Below are positions 1-9,309 of a stretch of DNA of 64,000 bases, one piece after another (position 1 is the first letter of the stretch; each line of letters opens with the position of its first letter). Source of the stretch: Methylophaga sp. OBS4 (GTDB taxonomy: Bacteria > Pseudomonadota > Gammaproteobacteria > Nitrosococcales > Methylophagaceae); assembly GCF_026319305.1 (NCBI RefSeq), contig NZ_JAPDMV010000005.1:35906-99905 (forward strand). The letters are read 5' to 3'. The notes beneath the pieces were generated by a model that was not told the origin of the DNA, ran no database searches, and saw nothing but the letters and a program-made list of their open reading frames with translations. Made by a program: the position numbers and the translations under genes.

Positions 1-1
1 G

Positions 2-886
2 CAGTCAGATTTATTACAACGATTTCTTTTTGATAATGCGCCGATTCGTGGTGAGTGGGTGAACCTGCAGGAATGCTGGCAAGAGGTGTTGTTACGCCAT
101 GACTATCCGCCTGCCATTCGCCGCGTATTGGGTGAAATGATGGCGGCGGCGGCTTTGTTAACAGAAACCGTGAAAATCAGCGGCAGGCTGGTGCTGCAAA
201 TTCGTTCCAAAGGGCCGGTGTCGTTGATGATGGTGGAATGTACCAGCGAACATACCCTGCGTGCTTTTGCACAATGGCAGGGCCATGTGACTGATGATGC
301 CGGGTTAAAAGACGTGACCGGGGACGGTACTTTGGCGATAACCATTGAAATGGAAGACGCCAAGCAGCCTTATCAGGGCGTGGTCAGTCTGCAGGATGAC
401 TCTATCGCTAACACGCTGGAAACTTATTTCGAACAGTCGGAACAACTGGCGACCCGTATCTGGCTCAGTGCCAGTGATCATGCGGCTTCTGGACTGCTTT
501 TGCAGCAACTGCCCAGCGAAGAAAAACAAAAACACGAAACCGAGGAACACTGGTCGCGGATCAGTCAGCTGGCAGCGACGGTGACTGATGATGAATTACT
601 GAATCTTGATATTGAGACCTTGCTGCATCGCCTGTTTCATGAAGAGCAGGTCAGGTTGTTTGAACCGGCCAGTCTGGCTTTTGCCTGCACCTGTTCACGC
701 TCACGGGTGGCGGAAACCATCAGCCTGCTGGGCAAACAGGAAGCGGAACAGATTCTTGATGAGCAGGGCGAGATTGAAGTGGCCTGCGAGTTTTGTAACG
801 AGCATTATCATTTCGACAAAGTTGATGTGACGGAACTATTCATTGACACCGTATCGGCTGAGAGTGATCCGAATACTTTGCATTAG
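2..886 (+). CDS. hslO: Hsp33 redox-regulated chaperone, 5' end missing
   Basis: Cytoplasmic holdase chaperone that is switched on when its zinc-bound cysteines are oxidised. The frame is open from base 2 and reads QSDLLQRFLFDNAPIRGEWV before the first internal GTG at 59, which matches the usual Hsp33 N-terminus (a loosely conserved start followed by RFLF..A.VRGE). The real start therefore lies just outside the window and the GTG at 59 is not the start. Near the C-terminus a CxC pair (in ACTCSRSR) and a later CxxC (CEFC) form the redox zinc site typical of the family. Both motifs are intact, so the protein looks functional. A hairpin terminator follows directly. Confidence 0.95.
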   Translation, partial: QSDLLQRFLFDNAPIRGEWVNLQECWQEVLLRHDYPPAIRRVLGEMMAAAALLTETVKISGRLVLQIRSKGPVSLMMVECTSEHTLRAFAQWQGHVTDDAGLKDVTGDGTLAITIEMEDAKQPYQGVVSLQDDSIANTLETYFEQSEQLATRIWLSASDHAASGLLLQQLPSEEKQKHETEEHWSRISQLAATVTDDELLNLDIETLLHRLFHEEQVRLFEPASLAFACTCSRSRVAETISLLGKQEAEQILDEQGEIEVACEFCNEHYHFDKVDVTELFIDTVSAESDPNTLH

Positions 887-920
887 GGTTAACTGGCCCT
901 GAGCTGCTATAAACAGTTGC

Positions 921-957
921 TCCCACGCAGAAAAAGTAATAGCGTGGGTTTTCTTTT
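921..957 (+). terminator. Rho-independent terminator after hslO
   Basis: A 7-bp stem CCCACGC/GCGTGGG with a 13-nt A-rich loop is followed by TTTTCTTTTATTTTA. It lies 35 bases past the hslO stop. The stem resembles the 'GTTCCCACGC' repeat seen elsewhere in the window, so it may be a repeat that was adopted as a terminator. Confidence 0.7.
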
Positions 958-972
958 ATTTTAAGGAATAAG

Positions 973-1117
973 TAGAAGCGGTCTCAAAAATAGGGATCGT
1001 GCGTTGAGACAAGGCATGAACCCTGCGAGGAGCGGAGTTTACAAATAGTAAATGAGCACCGGAGCAGGGTTGGTAACACCGTATCAGCGTGCGATAGCAT
1101 TTTTGAGATCGCTTCTA
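973..1117. repeat. 145-bp palindromic element with terminal inverted repeats
   Basis: The element begins TAGAAGCGGTCTCAAAAAT and ends with its imperfect reverse complement, ATTTTTGAGATCGCTTCTA. A second inner pairing joins the GATCGTGCG and GCGTGCGAT parts, and there is a central TTTACAAATAGTAAA hairpin. The overall plan (inverted ends, CAAGG.., GCGAGGAG, central small palindrome) resembles the two elements at 62048-62313. It contains no reading frame. It fills most of the gap between hslO and the quinone oxidoreductase gene. Confidence 0.6.
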
Positions 1118-1161
1118 GTCAGGCTCATAATCCATGAGCCTGAATACCAGGAACAGCATTT

Positions 1162-2433
1162 ATGGCTCATGTGGTTATTGTAGGTGCCAGCACCGGTGGT
1201 TTGCCCGCTGCTTATGAATTAAAAGCGGCGCTTGGCGAGCAGCATCAAATCAGTGTCGTATCCAATACACCGATGTTTCATTTTGTGCCCAGTAACCCTT
1301 GGGTTGCGGTCGGCTGGCGTAACCGTCAGCAAATCAGTTTTGATTTGGAACCACCGCTCTCCGCTAAAGGCATCGCCTTTTATGACTGTGGCGTCAAAAC
1401 GATTCAGGCCGAAACCAACACATTGATTCTGGGTGATGACAACACACTGGATTATGACTATCTGATTATTGCCACCGGGCCCAAACTCGCCTTTGACGAA
1501 ATTCAAGGACTGGGGCCGGAAGGTTTTACCGAGTCTGTTTGCACCGTTGATCATGCCGAAAATGCCTATATCAGTTGGCAGGATTTTCTCAAAGCTCCGG
1601 GGCCGATTGTAGTCGGGGCGGTGCAGGGCGCATCTTGTTTCGGTCCGGCTTACGAGTTTGCCTTGATTATGAACCGCGCCTTGCGCAAGGCTAAAATCCG
1701 CGACCGGGTGCCGATGACCTTCGTCACCGCTGAACCCTATATCGGCCATATGGGCCTGGGCGGGGTGGGCGATTCCAAGGGCCTGTTCGAGTCCGAATTC
1801 CGTAAAAACGATATCAAATGGATCACCAATGCCCGGGTGAAATCAGTCGAGTCCGGCAAAATGCTGGTGGAGCAGGTCGATGACAAGGCCGAAACCGCCA
1901 AAACCCATCAACTGCCGTTTAAATACGCGATGATGATTCCGGCGTTCAAGGGGGTCGATTGTGTGGCCGCTTTGGGCGGTGATGCGGTAAATCCGCGTGG
2001 TTTTCTGAAAGTGGACGACTATCAGCGCAACCCGGTTTATCCCAATATCTTCGGAACCGGTGTCTGTATTGCGATAGCACCGGTAGAAGCCACCCCGTTG
2101 CCAGTCGGTGCGCCGAAAACCGGCTATATGATTGAAAGTATGACCAAAACAGCGGTGGAAAATATCAAGGCCGATATTGAAGGCCGTGAATTGCAGACCC
2201 GGGCGACCTGGAATGCTATTTGTCTGGCTGATCTAGGCCATACGGGGGCCGCTTTTGTTGCCGTCCCGCAAATTCCGCCGCGTAACATTGCCTGGATGAA
2301 AAAAGGCCGCTGGGTGCAGTGGACCAAAATTGCTTTTGAAAAGTATTTTTTGTACAAGATGAAAAAAGGCATGCCGGAACCGGCGTTGGAACGTTATTTT
2401 CTTAAATTGTTCGGTATCAGTAAGCTTAAATAA
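1162..2433 (+). CDS. sqr: Sulfide:quinone oxidoreductase
   Basis: A 423-residue flavoprotein of the SQR/flavocytochrome c sulfide dehydrogenase family. It should oxidise sulfide at the cytoplasmic membrane and pass electrons to quinone. The N-terminal FAD-binding motif is VIVGASTGGLPAA (residues 5-17), and a second dinucleotide-fold strand ends in ATGP. The three catalytic cysteines of bacterial SQRs are present as C127, C159 (in GASCFGPAYE) and C354 (in CLADLGHTGAAF). The family block TPLPVGAPKTGYMIE is also there. The basic, amphipathic C-terminus (residues 370-423) fits monotopic membrane attachment. The ATG has an AGGA nine bases upstream. It stands alone, with no other sulfur genes nearby, so sulfide detoxification is as likely as energy conservation. 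Confidence 0.87.
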   Translation: MAHVVIVGASTGGLPAAYELKAALGEQHQISVVSNTPMFHFVPSNPWVAVGWRNRQQISFDLEPPLSAKGIAFYDCGVKTIQAETNTLILGDDNTLDYDYLIIATGPKLAFDEIQGLGPEGFTESVCTVDHAENAYISWQDFLKAPGPIVVGAVQGASCFGPAYEFALIMNRALRKAKIRDRVPMTFVTAEPYIGHMGLGGVGDSKGLFESEFRKNDIKWITNARVKSVESGKMLVEQVDDKAETAKTHQLPFKYAMMIPAFKGVDCVAALGGDAVNPRGFLKVDDYQRNPVYPNIFGTGVCIAIAPVEATPLPVGAPKTGYMIESMTKTAVENIKADIEGRELQTRATWNAICLADLGHTGAAFVAVPQIPPRNIAWMKKGRWVQWTKIAFEKYFLYKMKKGMPEPALERYFLKLFGISKLK

Positions 2434-2445
2434 AATGAAGGTTTG

Positions 2446-2522
2446 GCCTGGCTCCCAGGCTCTGCGTGGGAACCACCCAGTCTGGATCTGGATTGCCACG
2501 GCCTGCGGCCTCGCAATGACGG
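2446..2522. repeat. Degenerate intergenic repeats before recC
   Basis: Two motifs common in intergenic repeats lie side by side: CTCCCAGGCTCTGCGTGGGAACC, a decayed relative of the clean hairpin at 53416, and GCCTGCGGCCTCGCAATGACGG. Neither contains a gene. The 168-base gap between sqr and recC holds little else apart from the probable recBCD promoter. Confidence 0.5.
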
Positions 2523-2602
2523 ACTGCTTTACTACCACGAACAGGATTTGCTTCGCCGCCGACATCCCGTAACATTAAGCCTTTGCTATTAGGGAATCGG
2601 GA

Positions 2603-5600
2603 ATGCTGAAGATTGTTTACAGTAATAGCGCCAGGCAGTTGACTGACTGGCTTGCTGAACAGCATCAATCCGAGCCCTTGCCGCCGTTCGAGGCGGAAAC
2701 GGTGATTGTCCAGAGTAACGAGCTGTCACGCTGGCTGTCGCTTTATCTCGCCAATCGGCAGGGTATTGCCGCCAATCTGGAGTTTCCGTTTCCCTCGGCT
2801 TATATCTGGAGTTTGTTTCGTCAGCTCTGGCCCGATATTCCGCTGCAGTCGCCCTATGCCAAATCGTCTTTGGCCTGGCGTATTCAAGCCTTGTTACCGG
2901 AATGTCAGAATGAAACCGGTTTTGAAGTCGTTTCGGCCTATCTGGCAGATGAAAAAGACGAGCTCAAGCGCTACCAGCTGGCCGAGCGTATCGCCGATAC
3001 CTTTGATCAGTACCTGATGTATCGCCCGGACTGGATTGCCAAGTGGGAGCAGGGTGATAGTCCAATCTGGCAGGGCAAGCTCTGGTTTAAGCTGACTGCG
3101 GATGACGCAGAACCTATGCACCGTGCCCACCTGCTGCAGAAAATGCATCAACTGCTGCAAGAGACCGACACGCCGCCAGCGGGCCTGCCAACCCGGCTCA
3201 GTATCTTCGGTATTTCTGCGTTGCCACCGGTTTATTTGCAGACTTTTGAGCTGCTGGCGCGGTTTGTTGATATCACGTTGTTTTACCTGTCGCCAAGCGA
3301 ACATTACTGGGGCGATCTGCGTGACCAGAAACAATTGCAGCGTGAGCAACTGCAATTGAATTTCGAGGAGCCGGACGCAGAACCGGAACCGGGGCATCCC
3401 TTACTGGCCAGTTTGGGCAAGCAGGGGCAGGAGTTTTTCCGCCAGTTGCAGGACACCCATCACGATGCCGATAGCTGTTTTGTCGAGCCTGAACCCAGCA
3501 GCATGCTTACTGAGCTCAAGCACGATATATTCACATTGGAAGAGCAGGGCAAAACAGCGATAGCTGATAACGATCAGTCGATAGCCATCCATGTCTGCCA
3601 CAGTCCGATGCGTGAAATTGAAATCCTGCATGATCAATTGTTGGCAATGTTCGAGCGCGATAAAGATCTGACACCCACCGATATTGTGGTGATGACGCCG
3701 GATATCGATGTCTATGCCCCTTGGATTGAAGCCGTGTTCGGGACGGCCGACAAGTCGTCGAGTCAGATTCCTTTCAGCATCGCCGACAGCAGCGGCCAGC
3801 AGGAAAGCCTGCTGATCAATACTTTCTACAGCTTGTTGCAGCTGCCGCAGTCGCGGTTTGATGTGGAAACCATATTGGCCTTGCTGGAATGTCCGGCGGT
3901 GCAGGCACGTTTCGGCCTGGATGATGCGGCCTTGAGTTGGATCCGTGATTGGTGCCGGGACACCCGTACGCGCTGGGGATTGGACAACAGCGACAAAACG
4001 GCCTTGGATTTGCCTGCCAATGATGCCAATACCTGGCGCGCCGGTCTTGACCGGCTGTTGCTGGGATATGCGATGCCACTCAACGAACCGGGTCAGTCCT
4101 GGCGGTTATTTGATGGTCAGCTTGCCATGGATGGTATCAGCGGTGAACGCGCCCGTATCGTCGCGGCGTTGTGCGAGTTTATTGATGCGCTGGATCATTG
4201 GCGCCAGCGCCTGGCCAGACGGTTTTCAATTCATGAGTGGCATAAACAGCTTAATCTGTGTCTGGATGCTTTTTTCCGCACCGAGGGGCTGGAGGATAAC
4301 CAGTTCGACTATGAATTGACCGGTATTCGCACCCAATTGGAAAGGTTGGTGGACAGTGCAGTGCATGCTACTTTCGAGCAGGAGATTGGGGGTGAGCTGA
4401 TTTTAAGTTGGCTGCAATCCCACCTGGAGCCGGTCGATAATACCCATCGATTCCTGGGGCATGGCGTGACCTTTTGCGGCATGGTGCCGATGCGCAGTAT
4501 TCCGTTCGGCATGGTTTGCCTGATTGGTATGAATGATGAAGTCTTCCCGCGCCGTCAGCCTGCACTCAGTTTTGATCTGCTCGCGCGTGATCACCGCGAA
4601 GGCGATCGCAGTCGGCGTGATGATGACCGCTACCTGTTCCTGGAAGCGCTATTGTCGGCGGATCATTACCTCTACATCAGTTACGTGGGTGCCAGCATTG
4701 TCGATAACAGTGAGATCCCGCCTTCGGTGCTGGTCAGTGATTTACAGGATTTATTAAGCGAGCGTTTTGAGACTGGGTCGGGCGGGGACATTCTGCAGCA
4801 TATCGTTACTCATCACCCGCTACAGGCCTTCAGCCGCCGTTATTTTGATGGCAAAGATCCCAAGCTGTTCAGCTTTAATGCTTCGCAGTGTCCGATGCTG
4901 GAAGCTGCCGAACCACAAGACTGGTTTGATGCTCCGCTGCCGGAGGCGGATGACAGCTGGCGGGAACTGACGGCTTCACAACTGGCCCGCTTTTTTGTCC
5001 ATCCGGCAAGGTTTCTATTACGTGAACGGCTGGGCGTCAGGTTGGAGCTGGAAGAAGATGAACTGGAAAGCCGTGAGCCGTTTGAACTCGATGGCCTGGA
5101 AAGCTGGCAACTGCGGCAGTGGCTACTGGATGCCAATCTGTCACAGCGCTGTGACGAGGGATTGAAACCGTTGATTCAGGCGACCGGTATGCTGCCGCAG
5201 GGGTATATCGGTGAAGCCTGGTTTGAGCAGGAGTCCCAAACCGTTGATGACTTTGTCGACAAGCTGATGCCCAGCTTGCCACAGGAAGCGGCTTTCAGCC
5301 TGCCGCTGGATCTTGAAATCGACGGTTTCATTATGGGCGGCCAACTGGAACAGGTCAGTCAGCAAGGCTTGCTCCGCTATCGGCTGGCGAAGAAGAAAGG
5401 CAAGGATTTGATTGCCGCCTGGATTGACCATTTGCTGCTGAATATTCTCAGGCCGGAAGGTGTTACTTTGGAAACCCGCCTGATTCTGCAGGATGATGAT
5501 TTGCTGTTTACCCCGGTGACCGGGCCGAGCCAACTGCTGGCGGATTTGCTCAAGCTCTACTGGCAGGGCTGTCATCAGCCGCTCGCCTTTTTTGATAAAA

Positions 5601-5824
5601 GCAGCTATGAGTTTGCCCGTGTCAGTCTCAGTGACAAGCCGGAAAAAGCGTTTCCTACTGCTGGCCGTGCCTGGTCGCCTAGCAGCGACAACCAGCGGGG
5701 CGAACAGGATGATCCTTACTATCGCCAGCTTTATCGCGAGCCGCCGCTGGATGAACAGTTTGCCGACATCGCTATGCAAATTTACAGCCCGATTCAACAG
5801 CATCTGCAGGGAAGAAAGTTATGA
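2603..5824 (+). CDS. recC: Exodeoxyribonuclease V gamma subunit, RecC
   Basis: The 1073-residue RecC subunit of the RecBCD helicase-nuclease, which repairs double-strand breaks and reads Chi sites on the 3' strand. The N-terminus (IVYSNSARQLTDWLA, then VIVQSNELSRWLSL) and the length close to E. coli RecC (about 1120) identify it. RecC keeps helicase and nuclease folds without their catalytic residues, and no Walker A motif is visible here, as expected. The stop overlaps the recB start in ATGA (5821-5824), so the two are translationally coupled. The first gene of recC-recB-recD; ptrA, which sits between them in enterics, is absent. Confidence 0.96.
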   Translation: MLKIVYSNSARQLTDWLAEQHQSEPLPPFEAETVIVQSNELSRWLSLYLANRQGIAANLEFPFPSAYIWSLFRQLWPDIPLQSPYAKSSLAWRIQALLPECQNETGFEVVSAYLADEKDELKRYQLAERIADTFDQYLMYRPDWIAKWEQGDSPIWQGKLWFKLTADDAEPMHRAHLLQKMHQLLQETDTPPAGLPTRLSIFGISALPPVYLQTFELLARFVDITLFYLSPSEHYWGDLRDQKQLQREQLQLNFEEPDAEPEPGHPLLASLGKQGQEFFRQLQDTHHDADSCFVEPEPSSMLTELKHDIFTLEEQGKTAIADNDQSIAIHVCHSPMREIEILHDQLLAMFERDKDLTPTDIVVMTPDIDVYAPWIEAVFGTADKSSSQIPFSIADSSGQQESLLINTFYSLLQLPQSRFDVETILALLECPAVQARFGLDDAALSWIRDWCRDTRTRWGLDNSDKTALDLPANDANTWRAGLDRLLLGYAMPLNEPGQSWRLFDGQLAMDGISGERARIVAALCEFIDALDHWRQRLARRFSIHEWHKQLNLCLDAFFRTEGLEDNQFDYELTGIRTQLERLVDSAVHATFEQEIGGELILSWLQSHLEPVDNTHRFLGHGVTFCGMVPMRSIPFGMVCLIGMNDEVFPRRQPALSFDLLARDHREGDRSRRDDDRYLFLEALLSADHYLYISYVGASIVDNSEIPPSVLVSDLQDLLSERFETGSGGDILQHIVTHHPLQAFSRRYFDGKDPKLFSFNASQCPMLEAAEPQDWFDAPLPEADDSWRELTASQLARFFVHPARFLLRERLGVRLELEEDELESREPFELDGLESWQLRQWLLDANLSQRCDEGLKPLIQATGMLPQGYIGEAWFEQESQTVDDFVDKLMPSLPQEAAFSLPLDLEIDGFIMGGQLEQVSQQGLLRYRLAKKKGKDLIAAWIDHLLLNILRPEGVTLETRLILQDDDLLFTPVTGPSQLLADLLKLYWQGCHQPLAFFDKSSYEFARVSLSDKPEKAFPTAGRAWSPSSDNQRGEQDDPYYRQLYREPPLDEQFADIAMQIYSPIQQHLQGRKL

Positions 5825-8800
5825 GCTTGTTTGATGCGGCGACAGTTAATCTGCAGGGGCTGAACCTGATAGAAGCCAGTGCCGGCACCGGCAAGACTTT
5901 CACATTGGCCGAGCTTTATTGCCGTCTGATCACCGAAAAGCAGTTGGAGGTGAACCAGATCCTGGTCGTGACTTATACCCGCGCGGCAACCGAAGAACTG
6001 CGCAGCAGATTACGCAAACGGCTGGTGGATGAAAGGCAGAAACTGAGCAAGCAGGGCAGCAGTAATCTGACAGCCCTCAAGCGCTTGAAACTGGCGATAC
6101 AGAGTTTTGATGAAGCGGCGATTTTTACCATCCACGGCTTTTGCCAACGGGCCTTGCAGGACTTTGCCTTTGAAAGCGGCCATTTCTTTGATATGGAAAT
6201 GGTTACCGACGAGCAGGAAATCAAACAAGCCGTGGTGGATGATTTCTGGCGTCGCCATGTCAGTACGGCCGATGCCGATTTTGCCCGCTACCTGCTGAAC
6301 CAGAAACAAACCCCGGATACGCTGCTCAAAGCCGTCGGCAACTTGCCCGGCAAGCCTTATCTGACTTATCTGCCGCTACCGGAAGTTGATCCGCAGAAAA
6401 TGCAGCTTCAGGCCGAGACGGACTTTAATTCACTCAAGCAATGCTGGCGTGACTATAACGCGGAAGTTATTGATATCGTTACTGATAACGACTTGCTCAA
6501 GCCCCGCAACTACCGCTCTGATTGGGTCAAAAACTGGCTGATCATGCTGGAAGCGCTTATGCAGGAGCCCGACTTACCCGATCAGGTGTTTGAGCAAATC
6601 GATCGCTTTACCCGCGAGCGGCTGGAGCCTGCGCTGCAGAAAGGTAAAGCTTTGCCTGACCATCCATTCTGGGCACATGCCGAGCGTTTCATCAACTCGC
6701 ATCAGCAGCTCAAAGCCGGCCGGGAAATTCAGCTGCAGCAACTGCGTATGCAACTGGCGGGTTACCTGCGTGAAGAACTGGCCAGACGCAAGCTGCAACT
6801 TAAATTACAAGCCTTTGATGATCTGCTGCTCAACCTGCAACAGGCGTTGCATAGCAAGCAGGGCGGCAAGCTGGCAGCGCAGATCAGGCAGCAATTCCAG
6901 GCGGCGCTGATCGACGAGTTTCAGGATACCGACCCGATTCAGTACGACTGCTTCAACACGATATTTGCCGGCAGCGGCCAGCCGGTATTTTTTGTCGGCG
7001 ATCCCAAGCAGGCGATCTACAGCTTCCGTGGCGCCGATATCTTTACCTACCTGAATGCCAAGCAAGCTTCAGAGCGTGAATTCAACCTCGACACCAACTG
7101 GCGCTCGCATCCGCTGCTGGTTGATGCGGTCAACACGTTGTTTGAGCGGGTGGAAAAGCCGTTTATCTATGATGATATTCCATTTTACCCAGTCAAATCG
7201 GCACGTGATAACACGCCGGCTCTGACCGTTTCCGGCAAGGCCGGTGCACCACTGGAATTTATCTGGCTTGATGGCGAGCAAGACGTTATCAACAAAGGTG
7301 AGATGGAGGGCCTGTCAGCCAGCATGACTGCCGGACAGATCGCCGGGCTGATTCAGCAATCCAATCAGGGCGAGGTGTTGCTGACCGACAAGGAAGGCAA
7401 TAGCCGGGCTTTGAATGGGGGTGATATTGCCGTGCTGGTTCGCAGTCATAGCCAGGCGGCGTCGATTCAACAGGCGCTGCGTCATCGCGGTATCAATAGC
7501 GTGCAGCAGTCGCGCGACAATGTGTTTCAGTCGGAACAGGCAGTGATGCTGGAGCGGGTGTTGATGGCAGTCGCCAATCCGGGCAATGACAGATTGATCG
7601 CCACCGCACTGGCAACGCCCATATTTGCCAAAACCGCACTGCAGATTTACGAATTGCAGCAGGATGACAACCTGTGGCTGGCGCAGTCCGACTTTTTCAT
7701 GTCGCTGCATGAAAGCTGGCGCACCTCCGGTTTTATCGTGATGTTGCGATCTCTGCTGGTGAAACTGGATGTGCAACGCCGCCTGCTGCAACAGCCGGAC
7801 GGCGAACGCCAACTGACCAATCTGATGCATCTGGCGGAGCTGGTTCAGGCTTATGCCAGCCGCCGCAACAGCACCATGGAAGCGGTGCTGACCTGGTTTG
7901 CGTCACAGCGCCAATCCAGTGCCGCGGCGCAAGATGCCGCGCAGATCCGGCTGGAAAGTGATGAACAACTGGTCAAAGTCATAACCATCCACACCAGCAA
8001 GGGGCTGGAATATCCGGTGGTGTTCTGTCCTTTCCTTTGGCATCAGGGCAAACCGAAACAAAAACCGGCGGTGATGGTTTTTCATCGCGGCGAGCACAAT
8101 GAGGCCTGTGCCGCTTTTGGCGAACCCGGCTTTGCCGAGGCCGGGCCGATTGCCGCCGAGGAGGAAAAAGCCGAAGACCTGCGCCTGCTTTATGTTGCTT
8201 TAACCCGGGCTCGTGAGCGTTGCATCATCCTGTGGGGCGCAGCGAAAGAGTCGCAAAAAACAGCTATGTTCAATTTGCTGCATGGTGATCTGGATAAGCC
8301 GGATGTTGCCCGGATGCATGCTGATCTAGCGGCATTGGCAGCCGACTATCCCGCTAATATTGCCTTGCTGAAAGGTGAGAGTGACTTCGGTACGGTTGTT
8401 GATTCAGTCTCGACCGCAACGGCTTTGATGCCGCGCCAGTTTAAAGGGACGATTGCTTATCCCTGGCAAGTGGGCAGTTTCAGCAGCCTGACGCGCGGTC
8501 ACACTATCGAACAACCTGACTATGATGCCGACACGGTCGTTGCTGACTGGCAGCCATCGGCCGAAACGCGGCAGGACCGGTTTGGTTTCCCGCGCGGCTC
8601 TAATGCCGGTACCTGTTTGCACAGCCTGTTCGAAAATTGGGATTTTCAAACCACCGGACATGAATGGCAGCAGCTTGTTACTAAAACCCTGAATCAATAC
8701 GGCATTGACAGTAGCTGGTCGCCTGTTGTCAGCGATTGGCTGCAATCGGTAGTGAAAACACCGCTGGCTGAAGGTAGTACGCTTACCTTGGATGGCATTG

Positions 8801-9309
8801 CCCGTGAAAAACGTTTGGATGAAATGGCGTTTTATTTCCCGGTCAGCCAACTCACGGTGAAACGGTTGAAGCAAACATTACTGCCGTTTACCGAAACCTT
8901 GCCGATCCTCGATAAAGTCATGCAGCAGCTTAACTTCTCCGATATTACCGGCTTTATGAAAGGCTTCATCGATCTGGTGTTTGAGTTTGAGGGCCGTTTT
9001 TATATTGCCGACTACAAGTCCAACTGGCTGGGCGACAAAAAACAGGACTACGCCCAGCGTGCCCTGGATGAGGCGATGGTGATGCATGGCTACCCGCTGC
9101 AATACCTGATTTACAGCCTGGCCCTGCATCGTTATTTGAAAACCCGTTTGCCGGAATACGAGCCTGAGCTGCACTTTGGCGGCGTGTATTACCTGTTTAT
9201 CCGCGGTATGCAGCCAGAGTGGGGACAGGCTGGTGTGTATTACGACCGGCCGTCAACCGAATTGCTGAATGCGCTGGATAACTGCATGCAGGAGGCTGAT
9301 CATGACTGA
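5821..9309 (+). CDS. recB: Exodeoxyribonuclease V beta subunit, RecB
   Basis: The 1162-residue RecB subunit: a 3'-5' SF1 helicase joined to the single nuclease domain of RecBCD. The Walker A motif ASAGTGKT is at residues 19-26, motif II DEFQD at 365-369, and motif VI YVALTRARER near 791. The C-terminal nuclease keeps D1051, D1064 and K1066 (in GFIDLV and DYKSN), the same spacing as the metal-binding aspartates and lysine of E. coli RecB. Its stop overlaps the start of recD by eight bases. All catalytic motifs are intact. Confidence 0.97.
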   Translation: MSLFDAATVNLQGLNLIEASAGTGKTFTLAELYCRLITEKQLEVNQILVVTYTRAATEELRSRLRKRLVDERQKLSKQGSSNLTALKRLKLAIQSFDEAAIFTIHGFCQRALQDFAFESGHFFDMEMVTDEQEIKQAVVDDFWRRHVSTADADFARYLLNQKQTPDTLLKAVGNLPGKPYLTYLPLPEVDPQKMQLQAETDFNSLKQCWRDYNAEVIDIVTDNDLLKPRNYRSDWVKNWLIMLEALMQEPDLPDQVFEQIDRFTRERLEPALQKGKALPDHPFWAHAERFINSHQQLKAGREIQLQQLRMQLAGYLREELARRKLQLKLQAFDDLLLNLQQALHSKQGGKLAAQIRQQFQAALIDEFQDTDPIQYDCFNTIFAGSGQPVFFVGDPKQAIYSFRGADIFTYLNAKQASEREFNLDTNWRSHPLLVDAVNTLFERVEKPFIYDDIPFYPVKSARDNTPALTVSGKAGAPLEFIWLDGEQDVINKGEMEGLSASMTAGQIAGLIQQSNQGEVLLTDKEGNSRALNGGDIAVLVRSHSQAASIQQALRHRGINSVQQSRDNVFQSEQAVMLERVLMAVANPGNDRLIATALATPIFAKTALQIYELQQDDNLWLAQSDFFMSLHESWRTSGFIVMLRSLLVKLDVQRRLLQQPDGERQLTNLMHLAELVQAYASRRNSTMEAVLTWFASQRQSSAAAQDAAQIRLESDEQLVKVITIHTSKGLEYPVVFCPFLWHQGKPKQKPAVMVFHRGEHNEACAAFGEPGFAEAGPIAAEEEKAEDLRLLYVALTRARERCIILWGAAKESQKTAMFNLLHGDLDKPDVARMHADLAALAADYPANIALLKGESDFGTVVDSVSTATALMPRQFKGTIAYPWQVGSFSSLTRGHTIEQPDYDADTVVADWQPSAETRQDRFGFPRGSNAGTCLHSLFENWDFQTTGHEWQQLVTKTLNQYGIDSSWSPVVSDWLQSVVKTPLAEGSTLTLDGIAREKRLDEMAFYFPVSQLTVKRLKQTLLPFTETLPILDKVMQQLNFSDITGFMKGFIDLVFEFEGRFYIADYKSNWLGDKKQDYAQRALDEAMVMHGYPLQYLIYSLALHRYLKTRLPEYEPELHFGGVYYLFIRGMQPEWGQAGVYYDRPSTELLNALDNCMQEADHD

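Noticed and set aside
1219..1749. 176-codon open frame antisense to sqr
   Set aside because: Shadow of a clear SQR gene with intact catalytic cysteines.
5141..5803. Long open frame antisense to recC
   Set aside because: It lies fully inside recC, has no ribosome site or recognisable domain, and follows the third-base pattern of the real gene.
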